Assembly (NCBI RefSeq): GCF_040802235.1
Contig: NC_133158.1
Coordinates: 41,730,001 to 41,794,000 of the forward strand
Length of the DNA: 64,000 nt
Reading direction: 5' to 3'
Source of the DNA: Manis javanica
Lineage: Eukaryota > Chordata > Mammalia > Pholidota > Manidae
The notes under the pieces are model-generated. The model saw only the letters and a program-made list of their open reading frames with translations. It did not search any database and was not told where the DNA came from. A program made the position numbers and the translations under genes. Shown piece by piece: positions 26,301-36,609 of this stretch (within the stretch, counting starts at the first letter, position 1; every line of letters starts with the position of its first letter).

Positions 26301-26731
26301 GGAACCTGTGTGTGTCAAGGTCACCTTAAATTTAAATCTTGATTTCTGTGACTGCTCGAGTGGGTGCTCCAGAGGCAGCCGCCACAGCCCGGGTGTCCTC
26401 CCCTCCAGGCGCCTGCCGCTGGCAGTCGCACAGGGGTCAGGGTGCCCCTCGGTTGGCGCCGGCCGTTCAGTGAGCATGTTTCTCTTCCATGAGTGTCACT
26501 AATTCCGTGAAATCCATTGTAAAACATTGGCACCGTGCCTTCTGCTGCCTCCTTGGTGTGAATGCCATGGCTTTGTGTCTCTCCCTCCATTGCAGGCACA
26601 GGTCCAGGTCCCGGTCCCGGGAGCGTCGCTCTCGGTCTAGAGACCGTGGCCGCGGTGGTGGCGGTGGCGGCGGGGGACGAGAGCGCGACAGGAGGCGGTC
26701 AAGAGATCGTGAAAGATCTGGGCGATTCTGA
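13997..26731 (+). CDS. U2AF1: U2AF1, splicing factor U2AF 35-kDa subunit (whole gene, spliced)
   Basis: Small subunit of the U2AF heterodimer in the nucleus. It contacts the AG at 3' splice sites while U2AF2 binds the polypyrimidine tract. Coding exons: 13997-14040, 17214-17301, 20121-20187 or 21023-21089, 24469-24518, 24677-24775, 25296-25429, 25536-25628, 26596-26731. These join to 711 nt (236 residues). Order of parts: CCCH zinc finger 1 (C18, C27, C33, H37), the U2AF-homology motif (about 43-147, with the partner-binding Trp at about 134), CCCH zinc finger 2 (C154/C155, C163, C169, H173), an Arg/Ser region, a Gly run and an RS tail. All donors are GT and acceptors AG. Codons for S34 (17,269-17,271) and Q157 (25,416-25,418), hot-spot residues in human myeloid disease, encode the normal amino acids. 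The Gly run has 8 residues, against 12 remembered for human, which accounts for 236 versus 240 residues. Confidence 0.97.
14041..17213 (+). other. U2AF1: U2AF1 intron 1
   Basis: AT-rich 3.2-kb intron, poor in recognisable repeats apart from a MIR at 16,650-16,830. No internal gene seen. It ends in a pyrimidine tract and TTTACAG. Confidence 0.85.
16650..16830 (-). mobile_element. MIR SINE fragment, reverse orientation
   Basis: 'cattttcctcattttataga' followed by 'gagacccagagaggtgggtg' and 'cagccagtagcagagtccgg' is the reversed core and 3' side of a MIR. It is decayed, as expected for this old family. Confidence 0.8.
17214..17301 (+). CDS. U2AF1: U2AF1 exon 2 (zinc finger 1)
   Basis: 88 nt encoding residues 15-44, with the CX8CX5CX3H ligands and S34. 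Flanked by TTTACAG and GTTTGT; the donor is weak at +3 to +5. It ends on a codon boundary, so either 67-nt exon 3 can follow in frame. Confidence 0.96.
17302..20120 (+). other. U2AF1: U2AF1 intron 2
   Basis: 2.8 kb of largely repeat-free, AT-rich sequence before the alternative exon pair. The long pyrimidine stretch just before the acceptor (ending CCCCGCAG at 20,120) gives exon 3a a strong 3' splice site. No gene or RNA gene recognised inside. Confidence 0.8.
20121..20187 (+). CDS. U2AF1: U2AF1 exon 3a (isoform a, mutually exclusive)
   Basis: 67 nt coding [20 protein letters not shown] followed by SH and one base of a Cys codon. This is the U2AF35a version of the start of the U2AF-homology motif. 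Preceded by a long T/C tract ending CCCCGCAG and followed by GTAAGT. Including both this and exon 3b (134 nt) shifts the frame and should yield a transcript open to decay. Confidence 0.95.
20188..21022 (+). other. U2AF1: Spacer intron between the alternative U2AF1 exons
   Basis: 835 bp without recognisable repeats or genes. It separates the two mutually exclusive exons; elements controlling the choice would be expected here, but none can be named from the sequence. Confidence 0.7.
21023..21089 (+). CDS. U2AF1: U2AF1 exon 3b (isoform b, mutually exclusive)
   Basis: 67 nt coding [20 protein letters not shown] followed by LR and one base of Cys. Ungapped comparison with exon 3a gives 45 of 67 identical bases and 7 amino-acid differences by my count, the U2AF35b pattern. 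Acceptor TATTTCAG and donor GTAAGT are intact, and its polypyrimidine tract is shorter than that of 3a. Confidence 0.94.
21090..24468 (+). other. U2AF1: U2AF1 intron between exons 3b and 4
   Basis: 3.4 kb, AT-rich, no gene seen. It contains a 24-bp tandem pair at 22,863-22,910. Otherwise no recognisable interspersed repeat. Confidence 0.75.
22863..22910. repeat. 24-bp tandem pair in a U2AF1 intron
   Basis: Two adjacent copies of a unit starting CATGTACATGATTT and ending CAGTTGAC, differing at one base. The unit contains the palindrome CATGTACATG. Confidence 0.85.
24469..24518 (+). CDS. U2AF1: U2AF1 exon 4
   Basis: 50 nt; continues [19 protein letters not shown] (residues 67-83). Acceptor TTTGCAG, donor GTGAGA. 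It lies within the U2AF-homology motif and restores phase 0. Confidence 0.95.
24677..24775 (+). CDS. U2AF1: U2AF1 exon 5
   Basis: 99 nt, residues 84-116, from [15 protein letters not shown] to GNVYVK, the central part of the U2AF-homology motif. Acceptor CTTGCAG, donor GTAGGG. Confidence 0.96.
25296..25429 (+). CDS. U2AF1: U2AF1 exon 6
   Basis: 134 nt from [18 protein letters not shown] to the start of zinc finger 2. Contains W134, which by family knowledge inserts into U2AF2, and Q157. Acceptor TTCTCAG, donor GTAGGT. Confidence 0.96.
25471..25516. repeat. 17-bp GC-rich tandem repeat in the 106-bp U2AF1 intron 6
   Basis: Units at 25,483-25,499 and 25,500-25,516, plus a partial one from 25,471, are built on GGGCGTGACGTGACRGY. 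Each full unit holds TGACGTGA, resembling a CRE/ATF site. The array sits 20-65 nt before the exon 7 acceptor, in the branch-point zone. Confidence 0.85.
25536..25628 (+). CDS. U2AF1: U2AF1 exon 7
   Basis: 93 nt with the rest of zinc finger 2 (C163, C169, H173) and [18 protein letters not shown]. Acceptor CCCACAG after a short intron with a weak pyrimidine tract; donor GTGAGT. Confidence 0.96.
26596..26731 (+). CDS. U2AF1: U2AF1 exon 8, coding part (RS tail)
   Basis: 136 nt, residues 192-236: an Arg/Ser-rich segment, a run of 8 Gly, then a second RS stretch ending RERSGRF and TGA at 26,729-26,731. The Gly codons are mixed GGT/GGC/GGG/GGA, so the tract is not a pure triplet repeat. Confidence 0.95.
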
Positions 26732-26875
26732 GCCATGCCGTTTTTACCGTATGTCTGCTAGAAAGTGTTGTAATTGATTGACCAAACCAGTTCATAATGG
26801 GAATTTTTTTTAAAAAACAACAAAAAAAAACAAAGATGGGTTTCTGAATAAAATTTGTAGTGATACAGTATTCGT
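26732..26875 (+). terminator. U2AF1: U2AF1 3' UTR and polyadenylation signal
   Basis: A short 3' UTR with a canonical AATAAA at 26,847-26,852, followed by T/G-rich sequence near 26,875-26,895. The cleavage point is inferred at about 26,870. Confidence 0.8.
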
Positions 26876-29800
26876 GGTGTAAATTTTTTCTGGCGGGAAG
26901 TCTTTCCTGTAAATCCGTCTTCCTTTACAGGCCTGCACATCGTCCGTCCTTGAGGTAACGATCAATATCCATCATCACTTTGTGTGTTTTTAAACTTAAA
27001 ACACCCGTCCAGTGAGGGGAATCCCTCTGGGGAGAAGTCCCACCTACCTGGTGTCTGTGGTGACAGGTACCCAGTGTCTCTCCCCCAAGCTGCTGTGAAG
27101 CCTGGCCTGGGCACCTGCTGTGCACCCTTCCTAGTTTTAAATAAATGCTCAGGTGTAACTGTGCACCATGCTGGCATCTGTAGGAAAGCCAGTCTTGATA
27201 AAATGCAGTCAGTCAACCCGTCAGTGTTACGTTTTTTTTCGTCTACTCATGAGTTTTCTAGTTTTCAAGAACTGCCACACCTTCCTGAATGTAAGTGGGA
27301 CATGAACCCACTGTCTGTCTCTGGGTCGCACTGTCGCTGATGCTGCAGCGTGCAGCTCATATCCCAGCTGGCAGTGACACACATGGCCTTTCTGCACACC
27401 CTCCTGCCCTGTACTGCTCCCTGCACTGTCTGCATCTTGAGTGCTTGGAGCAGTCTGGGTGCAGGGAGCTGTCACCCTGTTCCAGGTCACACTCGCCTCA
27501 GCTGGGAGCAGAGAAGGTCATGCCTAAAGGCAGACCCAAACAGGACCCCAAACGCACGTCTCCTGCCCTGCTGGGCATTCGTGTTCCATCATGGGACCCC
27601 AACACAGCATCAGCGAGCATCTGCCCCGTGTCCTGTTGGCAGCAGCAGGAGCTCGGAGTGGGCATTATCTCCGTTCTTGGTCTAGGAGGATATACCTCTG
27701 TGCCTAACTGCAGGCCTGGGTGTTTGGAAGGAAGCGTCGCTTCATCTGTTTGTCTTAGGAAAGTGGTTTTGTGGTGAGATTGGAAAAAGTGATTGTAGTG
27801 GCTGAGCAAGAGTTTTGTTCAGTTTTGGGGTCTGCTAAGATGAAGTTTCATGTATTTTTGTGCTGGTGGGTAGGTGGGTTTGAAGAAAGCAGTGGCCATT
27901 TTGGGTTGGTGATCTTGTTTAAATCCTTTTAACTCCAGATCCCTGGACAGTCAGTCCCAGCACTTCAGTTTTTCTGCCTAAGTTTGATCTAAGTTGTGCA
28001 GATTGCATCATGTCCACTGTGTCTCGGGGAGGAAATATGCAAAGATTTTCTTTGTATTAACTTTCATTAGAACTCCCTTTTCCTGTGAAAGTCTATTTAA
28101 AATGTACATGAAAACCCTGTCAGAAGTGGTGTAAACAGTACCGCTGAACTTGGCTGACCAAGAGGAGCAGGAACAGTGCCTGCATGCCATGTGGGGTGAG
28201 GGTGCTCAGGTACTGGATGCCAGCTGTGTGGGCAGAGCAGCCCAGTGCAGGAGCCTGGGCGCCCTGGTGCCGAGCTGTGTCTTTCACACGGGCCCTGAGT
28301 CCAGAGAGGTCATCAGAGGTAAGAAAATCCCCTGAAAATAACCGATTTGTAACATGCTCAGGCCCAGACGGCACCCTGGGCATTCCTGTCCTGACTGCGA
28401 TGCCCGTGGGGACCGCGACCGCACAGGGAGCAGCTGCTGCGCTGAGCTCAACAAGGGGCCCGCGTCTTGGCTGACTTGAGTGGGACTAGGTTTGCTTGCA
28501 GTTCTGGTGTGTGAGGTGTGAACAGTAAGCTCACTGATTGCATGTGTGTGGCAGTTAGGAAAGATCAGTTTTAGGTGTGTGACTGATGAGTGGAGTCACC
28601 AGTGCCCCCTCACCGTGATACTCACTCCCTTGGCACTAGTATTGGAGGCGTGGTTGGCGACATGAACTGCAGGGTTTAAACTTCAGTGGTTAATGACCAC
28701 TGCCTCACTTCTCAAGTCAGGATTCCTTATTTAGCAAAAGAGGATAAAACTGCAAATTATTTCTTAAAAAAAAAAAGGCCTTGACTGAAAGAAAGCATGT
28801 GAGCCTGTTCTGAATAATACTGCACATCTACCCTCCAGGGCTCCGCTGTGGGCACTCAGGCTGGGGTCTTGGTGCCCAGAAGTCACGGGGACCTGGAGGG
28901 TGGCACCCCCTAACAGTGTCACTGTTTTGCCCAGTGGTTCCCAGGCTTGTGGACTTGAACAGACCATGTAAATTTTCCCAAAGACACAAACCTGGTGGCC
29001 AACATAAGGGTCTGACTTGTAACCTGCCAAGCGGGTGTTCTGTGATCGCTCTCTTCAAATTTCACCATTTAGTGAAGGAGCACGTGAAATTTTTACAACA
29101 GAAAATGTTAGACAAAAGGAGAGTCTGGGAGTGAGGCCCCAGGTACTTCAGCCTCATGTACTTGAGTCTGCACCCCTCACACGCGGCGAGGCCTTCCGTA
29201 CTGCAGTCTCGGAAGCGAGGCCCTCGAGTCAGCCGCTCGGCCCCAGGAACATGTCCCCACAGTGCCTGCCTCACCTCTTTCCCTGGTCTGGGTTTGGCAT
29301 CCGTGGGCTTGGGTAGCACCCTCGGGGAGGCATATATGTGCCTACCACAAGTCAGCAAAATGGAATAAATAGCTGGTTAGCATTTAGAATATTCCAGCTG
29401 GCCCTTTGGGGCAAAAACAGGCAAGGCTGTACTCCGGAGCAGTGGCTGCCCAGACAGAGGAGGCGGTTCAGAAGCAGCCTCTCCTGAGAACTCTCGGGAC
29501 CAGACGGGGAGCTTGGGGCCGAGTCTGGGCCCATTCGGGGCCAAGTGGGTCAGAGTCTCTGAAGGCGTCTATGAAGGCTTTGGAAGGAGCAGAAGGACTG
29601 GCTGTGAAGTCTGACTCCCTCGCCACTCCAGACAGGCAGGGGATGTTGTAGCAGCCATGCCCCAAGGCAGGAGGGACCTTGTCGGATTGGGCTCTGTCAC
29701 AGTGCATCCTCATAGCCTTTGGGAAACAGGAACAGCTTTGGGAACACTGGGTGAATTGACCAGGCTGTCCCTGTGTGAGTAACAGACAATACAGAGGCAG

Positions 29801-32800
29801 TTTCAGCCACAGCAATAGAAGGGATGATGAGTGCCCAGAGGCGGCCTGAGCACTAGCTTCCTCGGCCTGGTCCGGCTGCCCTGTGGCTTGCAACACCGCA
29901 GGGGAGGAGCATGGGGGCTGCAGCTTCTTGAGGCCTCAGGCTGACGTGGGCAGGCACAGCTGCTTCTGCCCGGAACACCCAGCATCTGCCCATCTCGTTG
30001 ACCCAAACTGGTGGTACTTGTTTTCCTAATCAGAAAATGAACAGCTTCCAGACCGTTTACATGAATATGATACTGATAAAACCTCACAAACAGGACAAAC
30101 TGCAGGGGAGTCGATTCTGAATGTGGATGCAAAACCCTAAATAAAGTATTAGCAAGCAATCCAGAGGCATATTGAATGTGTCAGTTAAATGGGACTTCCT
30201 CTAGGAATTCCCAAATATTTATTTGTCCTGTTCACGTTTTCTTAAACTCCCAGTTGTGCTTATGTTGCATCTCTTAGCTGGCTCCCTGGCTGCCATACTT
30301 CTCATGAGATGCGTGACTCACACAGCAAAGTACTGAAAACAAGTCACTCTAGAGCAGTGACGAGGCAGACGTCCCAGGGAGAAGCCCCGACTCCAGAGGC
30401 GGCCGCCGCCAACAGCCCACTCAACCCTCAGCTGGCCCGGCTCTCCGTCCTGGAGGGAACAGCCCTCTCCACATTATAATCACTGCAGTGTCGTGGCCTC
30501 ACTGAGCTTGAGAGTTTCACCCGCATTTGGGTGCCAAAGAATGCCATTTGGTCTCGCTTTGGCTCAGCTTGTTTGCAACATTGAATACGTTGTTGGACAC
30601 ACGATTTGAATTGTATCTTGAGATGTGTCCGTGTAAGAAGGGCGTAGAGTGGTTAACCTGTGGTGCTGCCCAGCCGAGAAGCTGAGAAAACAGGAGAGGA
30701 GGCACAGGGGGCAGGACCGGTGGGCTGGCTGTGCGGTGCCACCAGCCCTGACCCCTCTGAGCTGTGTCCCCTCCCCGCCTGCCCAGGAGGACTGCGCCTG
30801 CCTGCGGTGCAGAGAGCGAGGAACCCCTTGCTGGCCCTTCAAGCCATCTGATCAGAGCAACGCGGGGACTTCCTTCCACACGTCAGTGGTCAAAGCAAGT
30901 CACGTGGCCTCGGGACCGTGCGGGGGCTGGGACACGGCGGCGCACCTGCAGCTCCCGGGCCACAGCCGCTGGAGAGCAGGAAGGAGACGTGGTTTACAGG
31001 GCCTGGAGGCCCAGGGAGGCCGGAGGGCGGGTTATTCTGAGTGGTGCCAAGGGTTTGTGCAGGAGGAGGCATGTTCTGACCCCGTGTTTCAAGGAGCATC
31101 TCACGGCTGTGGGGGCCTGCTTAGCCCGGGGAGGGCCAGCTGGGGGGCCCACCGAGGATGCAGTCTGCTTGGTCTGTAAGGCCCCATGGAGGGGGCACGG
31201 TGACAGCCACGACGGCTTTACATCTCACACCCCTGATGGGCCAAGAGCCCACACCCGCTGCCGTTGGCCGTCTGCACAGCTCTCTGAAGCACCTGTTCAA
31301 GGTTTGCCCCGTTTTTAAAAATTGAGTGGTTTTCTTTTTCTTACTGATTCCTAGGAGTCCTTCACAGACTGCCTGGAGAGGACCCTTTGCTGGTGCTGCA
31401 TGCGTCCCGGTTTGTGACCGGCTTCTCCCTCTCTCAGTGGTGTCTGATGAACACGTGTCCTTAAACGTGACCTGGTCCCGTGTGCCTGTCTTTTCTTCTG
31501 AAGCACCATCCTGGTTAAGACAGCTTCGCCTCCCCAAACTCCTGCTGATGCTCTGTCCTCGCCATCAGCTCTGGCGGCTCACCTTTCCCACGGAGGTCTG
31601 TGACGTAGCTTCGGTCACTTCGTGGGTGCGGGTGAGACTGCGTGACGTCCAGCTACTCCAGCACCGTTGCTTCAGTGTGAGAGCACCTTTCCCTGCCGGG
31701 CTGAGGGTGCCTTTGTGGGGAATCGGGTCACCACACTATGCAGACGGGTCCCTCTGGGTTCTCCCCCATCCCGTGAGCCTCTTCCATATCCTTGTGCCCA
31801 GCATATGTTTGAAATAAGATTCAATAGGATTTGCTGGCAGGTCAGATGTGGGATGCCAGAGAAGGGGCAAGGCTGCCTCCTGGCCTTTAACCTCTGTGAA
31901 CGTTTTTCCTTTGGCCTTTACCAGCTTTATTACTGATAAAGCCGATTGGAGAACATGAATTTGGGTTCTAAGGCCTAAGAACTTGTAACTGCCTCCAACC
32001 ATTGTTTGACCTGGGACAGCCCAGCCTGAAGGACAGCCTGGGTCCACGGAGTGCACAGTCACCAGGTGGCTGCCTTATGCTGGGTGTGGGAGGGCGTGGG
32101 AAAGAGCCAGCCCCCAGGTGGGCACCTTCCCAAAAGAGCAGTGCCCTGCAGTCCCGAATCGTGGGCACATCGGTGTCAGGGCCTCATCAGCCCCAGGTCA
32201 GCTGCTCTGTGCCGCCTCCCCTCGGAAGGGGCACCTCCAGGAATGGTCAGGGGTGTCCTTATGAGGTGCTACTTCCTCACAGAGGCACAATTCTGGGTTT
32301 AAAGCAGTGTGGCTGCCCCCACTGTATCCCCCCTCACCCACTGCCTGCCCATAGCTCCCCCACGGCTCCTGGCTCCACAATGGTTTTAAACAGGTGAGAA
32401 CCTCACAGGAATTGCGTCAAAGGTCACCTACAGCCGAGGCTGGGACTCCCGTCTGCCCCATCTTTGAGGCACAGAGCCACTCCTGGAGGGTTCCCAGCAG
32501 CTGCACAAGAGCCCGAATGAAAACAGTGCAGCAACCCGAGACTGCCAGGATTGGGGAAACATGCCCCCCACCCAAGGCAGAGCCCAAGAGAGGGCACACA
32601 GAGCCGCCCATGTCAGAGCCCAAGAGAGAGCACACACAACCGACACCCCCTTCCCTCTTCACGGCGCGAGGCACTGAAGCTCAAGGCCCCTTCCTTCCCA
32701 CACCTTATGTAATGGAATCTTCTCAAGCAAACAGTCCAGAGGCCAACCAGGTGCTGCCTTCCCTGCACCTATTCTAGAAGCAGCAGGACTGGCCATAAAT

Positions 32801-33239
32801 AGCCACTGCAAGTGCATGTGGCCTGTCAGGTGAGGCCCCTGCCCTGGGATCTGCCCGACCAGCCCGTCCCTGGGGCGGGGGGGGTGGTGATTCCCGCAGG
32901 CTGGGTGACTCACAGATGGCACTGTATGGCTCGTAGGGGATATACCCTTTGTGCCCCTCAGGACTTGACATACAGTGAGCACAGGAGCTCTCACCCCGGG
33001 AAGGGGCCCATCTCAGGACAGACTCAGAGGAGGCAGGCATGTCCAGGCCTCCTTGGCTGGAGCCTCCAACTCAGAAAACCCACATCCACACCAGGCAGCC
33101 AGATACTCAGCCACCTGCTTCAAACCCCAGATCCCTTTTTTAAAACAAGTTAAATAACATGAAATTGCCAGTCTTTTGTAGGTCAAACACCAGTGACTTA
33201 ACATTGTTCAACCTATCCCAAGGCTGGGTCGGCTGCCAC
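26876..33239. other. Intergenic region downstream of U2AF1, no gene seen
   Basis: Open frames are short and overlap on both strands. A probable L1 fragment in + orientation lies around 30,015-30,180 ('aaataaagtattagcaagca'). A 36-bp unit is repeated twice at 32,578-32,648. Nothing else can be supported. Confidence 0.6.
32578..32648. repeat. 36-bp tandem pair
   Basis: Two adjacent units begin CAGAGCCCAAGAGAG, 36 bp apart. The period is a multiple of three, but there is no gene context to suggest coding. Confidence 0.75.
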
Positions 33240-33420
33240 GCAGGAGAGGCTAACTCCCACACCTTGGGCAAGCCACTCGTGGTCCCTGGGCCTCATCATC
33301 CTCTTCTGTAAGGTGATGGTTAAACAGTGCCCACCTCCTGTAATTGTTAGAGAGAGTCCATCCATTACCTGTGCAGCCAGTGCTCGGCTGATTGTTGTTA
33401 GTAGTAATAGTAACTGAAGA
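33240..33420 (+). mobile_element. MIR SINE fragment
   Basis: 'cttgggcaagccactcgtgg', 'cctcatcatcctcttctgta' and a later 'gctgattgttgttagtagta' match the order of a MIR in forward orientation. Confidence 0.75.
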
Positions 33421-33529
33421 TAGGGTTTGGGGACAAGAGCGGGCAGAAGGAATCACTAGCAACCTGGTAGGCATGCTTTACAGAGTGAGGATTGACAGGT
33501 GTGTAAAAACTTACTGAATACACACCTTA

Positions 33530-35271
33530 CACTCTGGGAATGACAAAACACTGTTGGGAAGAGTAAAATGGACCCAAATAAATAGACATCGCATTCCCCA
33601 TGTTCATGCCCAAATCCAAACAAACAAAATACTGAGGAATAAATTTAACCAAAGAAGTACAAGTATGTTGAAAATTCAAAACATTGCTGAAAGAAATTAA
33701 AGAAGACTTAAGTAAATGGGTAGACATCTCATATCCACGGATTGGAAGATTTAACATTGTTAAAAAGGTTGTACCCCTCCCCCAAAGCAATCTATAGATT
33801 CAACACAACCTCTGTCACAAGCCCAACAGCAATTTTTGCAGAAATGGAGACACTTATCATAAAAAGTTCATAGGAATTCCAAGGAAACCCACTGCCAAGA
33901 CAATCGTGAAAAAGAACAAAGTTGGAAAACTTGCACTTCCCTATTTTAAACTTAGTACAAAGTTACAGTAATAAAAATAGTGTGGCCCTGGTATAAAGAT
34001 AGACATTTAGATCACGGGAATAGAAATGCAGGTCCAGAAAGAAGCCCTTAGATTTATGGTCAGGTGATTTTTACAAGAACAGCAAGACCGGTCTTTTCAA
34101 CAAATGCTGCTGGGACAACTGAAAATCCACATGCCAAAGAGTTCTTACGTCACACTATTTACAAAAAGTAACTCAAAATGAATTTAAAAACCTAAATAAA
34201 GAATTCAAACCATAAAACTAGTGGAAGACAACATGGGGGTGAATCTGCATGACCTTTGATTTGTCGGTGGTTTCTTAGGTATGACACCCAAAGCACAAGC
34301 AACAATAGCAAAACAAAAAACAAAAAACTGGTGTTCATCAATATTGAAAACTTTGGTGCATCCAGAAAGTGGAAAGACGTCCACAGTATGGGAGAAAATA
34401 CTTGCAGGTCATATCTAACAAGGGTTCAGTATCCAGAGGAGATAAAGAACTTTTAGAGTTCAACAACAAAAGACAAACAACTCAATTTAAAAGTGGGCAA
34501 AGGACCTGAATAGACTTTTCTTCAAAGAAGATTTACAAATGGCCAATAAGTACATGAAAACCACTCACTGTCATTTCTCACCAGGGAAATGTAAATCAAA
34601 GCCACAGTCAGATACCCCCCCGCACCTCCAGGATGCCTGTGATCCGGACAACAAATGACAGCCCATGCGAGCAAGCCTGACGCACTGGGGGCCTCACACA
34701 CTGCCAACTGGGCAACAGTCTCACAGCTTCTCAACAGTTTAAGCACAGACCTACCGTGTGACCCAGTAATTCTCTTCCTAGGTATACACCCAAAAGGAAT
34801 GAAAACAAGTGTCCACACAAAAACCTGTGCGTGAGCATCACAGCCACATTAACCACAACCACCAACACAAATGTCCGTCATCTGAGGAATGGATAACAAA
34901 ATGTGGCCCATCCACACAATGGCATTTCATGTGACAATGAAAAATGAAATACTGACACATGATACAATATGGAGGAACCTTGAAAACATGCCAAGTGGAG
35001 GAAGCCAGTCACGAAGGACCACATACTACACGGTTCCATCTGAATGAAATACCCAGAACAGGCAAACTGGGAGAAACAAGCAGATCAGTGGCTGCTGGGC
35101 CGGGGTGTGGAAGGTCTGGTGTGGGGTGAGGCTAAGGATGCAGGCTTCCTCTCTGTGAAGATGGTTGCCCCACACCGTGGAGATACCAAAAGCCACTCAA
35201 CTGTGTGCACTTTATACAGGTGAGCTGTATGGTATGTGAACTGTGCCAAATAAACTTTCCAAAAAAAAAAG
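33530..35271 (+). mobile_element. 5'-truncated L1 LINE with poly-A tail
   Basis: About 1.7 kb of L1 ORF2 3' part and 3' UTR, with landmarks such as 'ggtatgacacccaaagcaca', 'aggtatacacccaaaaggaa' and 'gtggaggaagccagtcacga'. It ends with an A-run at 35,261-35,271 just after 'gtgccaaataaactttcc'. Many stops and indels break every frame, so it is a dead copy. The 5' limit is approximate. Confidence 0.9.
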
Positions 35272-35635
35272 TCGGAACAAGAAATAGCAATTATTTTTAT
35301 TGTTTAAAATATTGTCTAAAGCTTATAAATCAAGAAAAAGAAATACACAATATCATCTACATTATGGAGATGAATACCATAAGAATAAACACAAATAACA
35401 AAAACATGACCAAAGAGATTGGCTCGGAGACCTGGAGCCAGGCTTCATTGCGAGGTAGAAGTCTTTCATGCCCGCTGCACCATACCTGGGAACACCAGCC
35501 GCAGGTCCCATAGTGCAGCTGGCATCTCCCTGCTGGCTGGCACCCAGTCCAGTCACCTTTCCTAAGCTGCAAACCCTCCCGCCAGCATGGAGGGGCCTCT
35601 GGCTGGTGGGCAGCAAACTCCTCCCAGCAGACATC

Positions 35636-36609
35636 TGTTGTGTCAGTCCTGGAGGCTGCGGGTCCAAGATCAAGGTGCCGTCTGCAGAGCTGCATCCTCC
35701 GAGGCCCCTCCCTGGCATGTAGCTGGCTGGCTGCTCCCTGTCCTCACGCGCCTTTTCCTGTGTGGGCACATACCTGGTGTCTTTTGCATGTCTTACAAGG
35801 ATGTCAGATGGGCTCTGGTCTGCTCTGAGCTGAATGTTGTGGTCCCTGACCCTGACCCCCCCCACACACATGGGTTGTTGAAGCCCTGACCCCCGTGTGA
35901 TGGTGTCAGGAGGTGGGCCTTTGGGAGGTGATGAGGTCATGAGGATGGAGCCCTTGCGATGAGATTAGTGTTCCTGTAAGAAGAGCTAGCAGGGAGCCCC
36001 CCACCCTACTGTGTCTGTAAGCCAGGAAGCAGGCCCTCACCAGCCAGCACCTTGATCTTGGGCGTTCAGCCTCCAGAACTATGAGAAATGAATGTCTTTT
36101 GTTTAAGCCAGGGCCCTGCTCTTGTTAAAGAAGAAATAGCTGACAATTTTCAAACGGTAAGGAAGCCTTCAGAGATGGGACTGAACTTTGAACACCACAG
36201 GACAGCTGGACTTACAGCCAAGGGGCAGGGCGGGCCAGCGAGGGAGGGGTACCCAACAGCAAGGCCAGGCTGAGTCACGCTAAACTGACCCCACAGGCTT
36301 CTGCTGCAGGTGGGCCAAGGGCTCGCACATCAAAGGTGGGGGCCAAAGGTGGGGGCTGGGGCCGGGGCAGTTGGTCAGATTCGGAGAGTAATTAGATAGG
36401 GCAAGGTGGGGAGGGGTGGGGGTGCTGGTGAGGAAGAAGGTGCAGAGGCGCCTGAGCACAGCCGGGCACAGACACACCCTTAGTCACGCTAAGGGCCTCA
36501 TTTTCCCCTCAGTCACCTCTGTAAACACTTTATCTCCAAACACATTCTCAGGTATGGGGGTTGGGACTTACATATGAATTTGGGCAGGACACAGTTCAGC
36601 CCATAACAA
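35636..36609 (-). mobile_element. MLT1 LTR in reverse orientation, split by an insertion
   Basis: The first half (about 35,636-35,826) has 'cctggaggctgcgggtccaa' and 'gatcaaggtgccgtctgcag'. The second half (about 36,484-36,609) has 'gcctcattttcccctcagtc' and 'gacacagttcagcccataac'. Together they give one MLT1 in the usual order. The intervening 0.66 kb includes a forward MaLR LTR. Confidence 0.75.
35827..36112 (+). mobile_element. ERVL-MaLR LTR inserted in the reverse MLT1
   Basis: Forward landmarks: 'gaagccctgacccccgtgtg', 'atggtgtcaggaggtgggcc', 'ggaagcaggccctcaccagc', and 'tccagaactatgagaaatga' near the end, then 'ttgtttaagcca'. The sequence from 36,113 to about 36,483 belongs to neither element and is unassigned. 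Confidence 0.8.

Noticed and set aside
33530-35271. Coding potential in the L1 at 34 kb
   Set aside because: The copy is 5'-truncated and broken by stops and indels in all frames, so it is annotated only as a mobile element.
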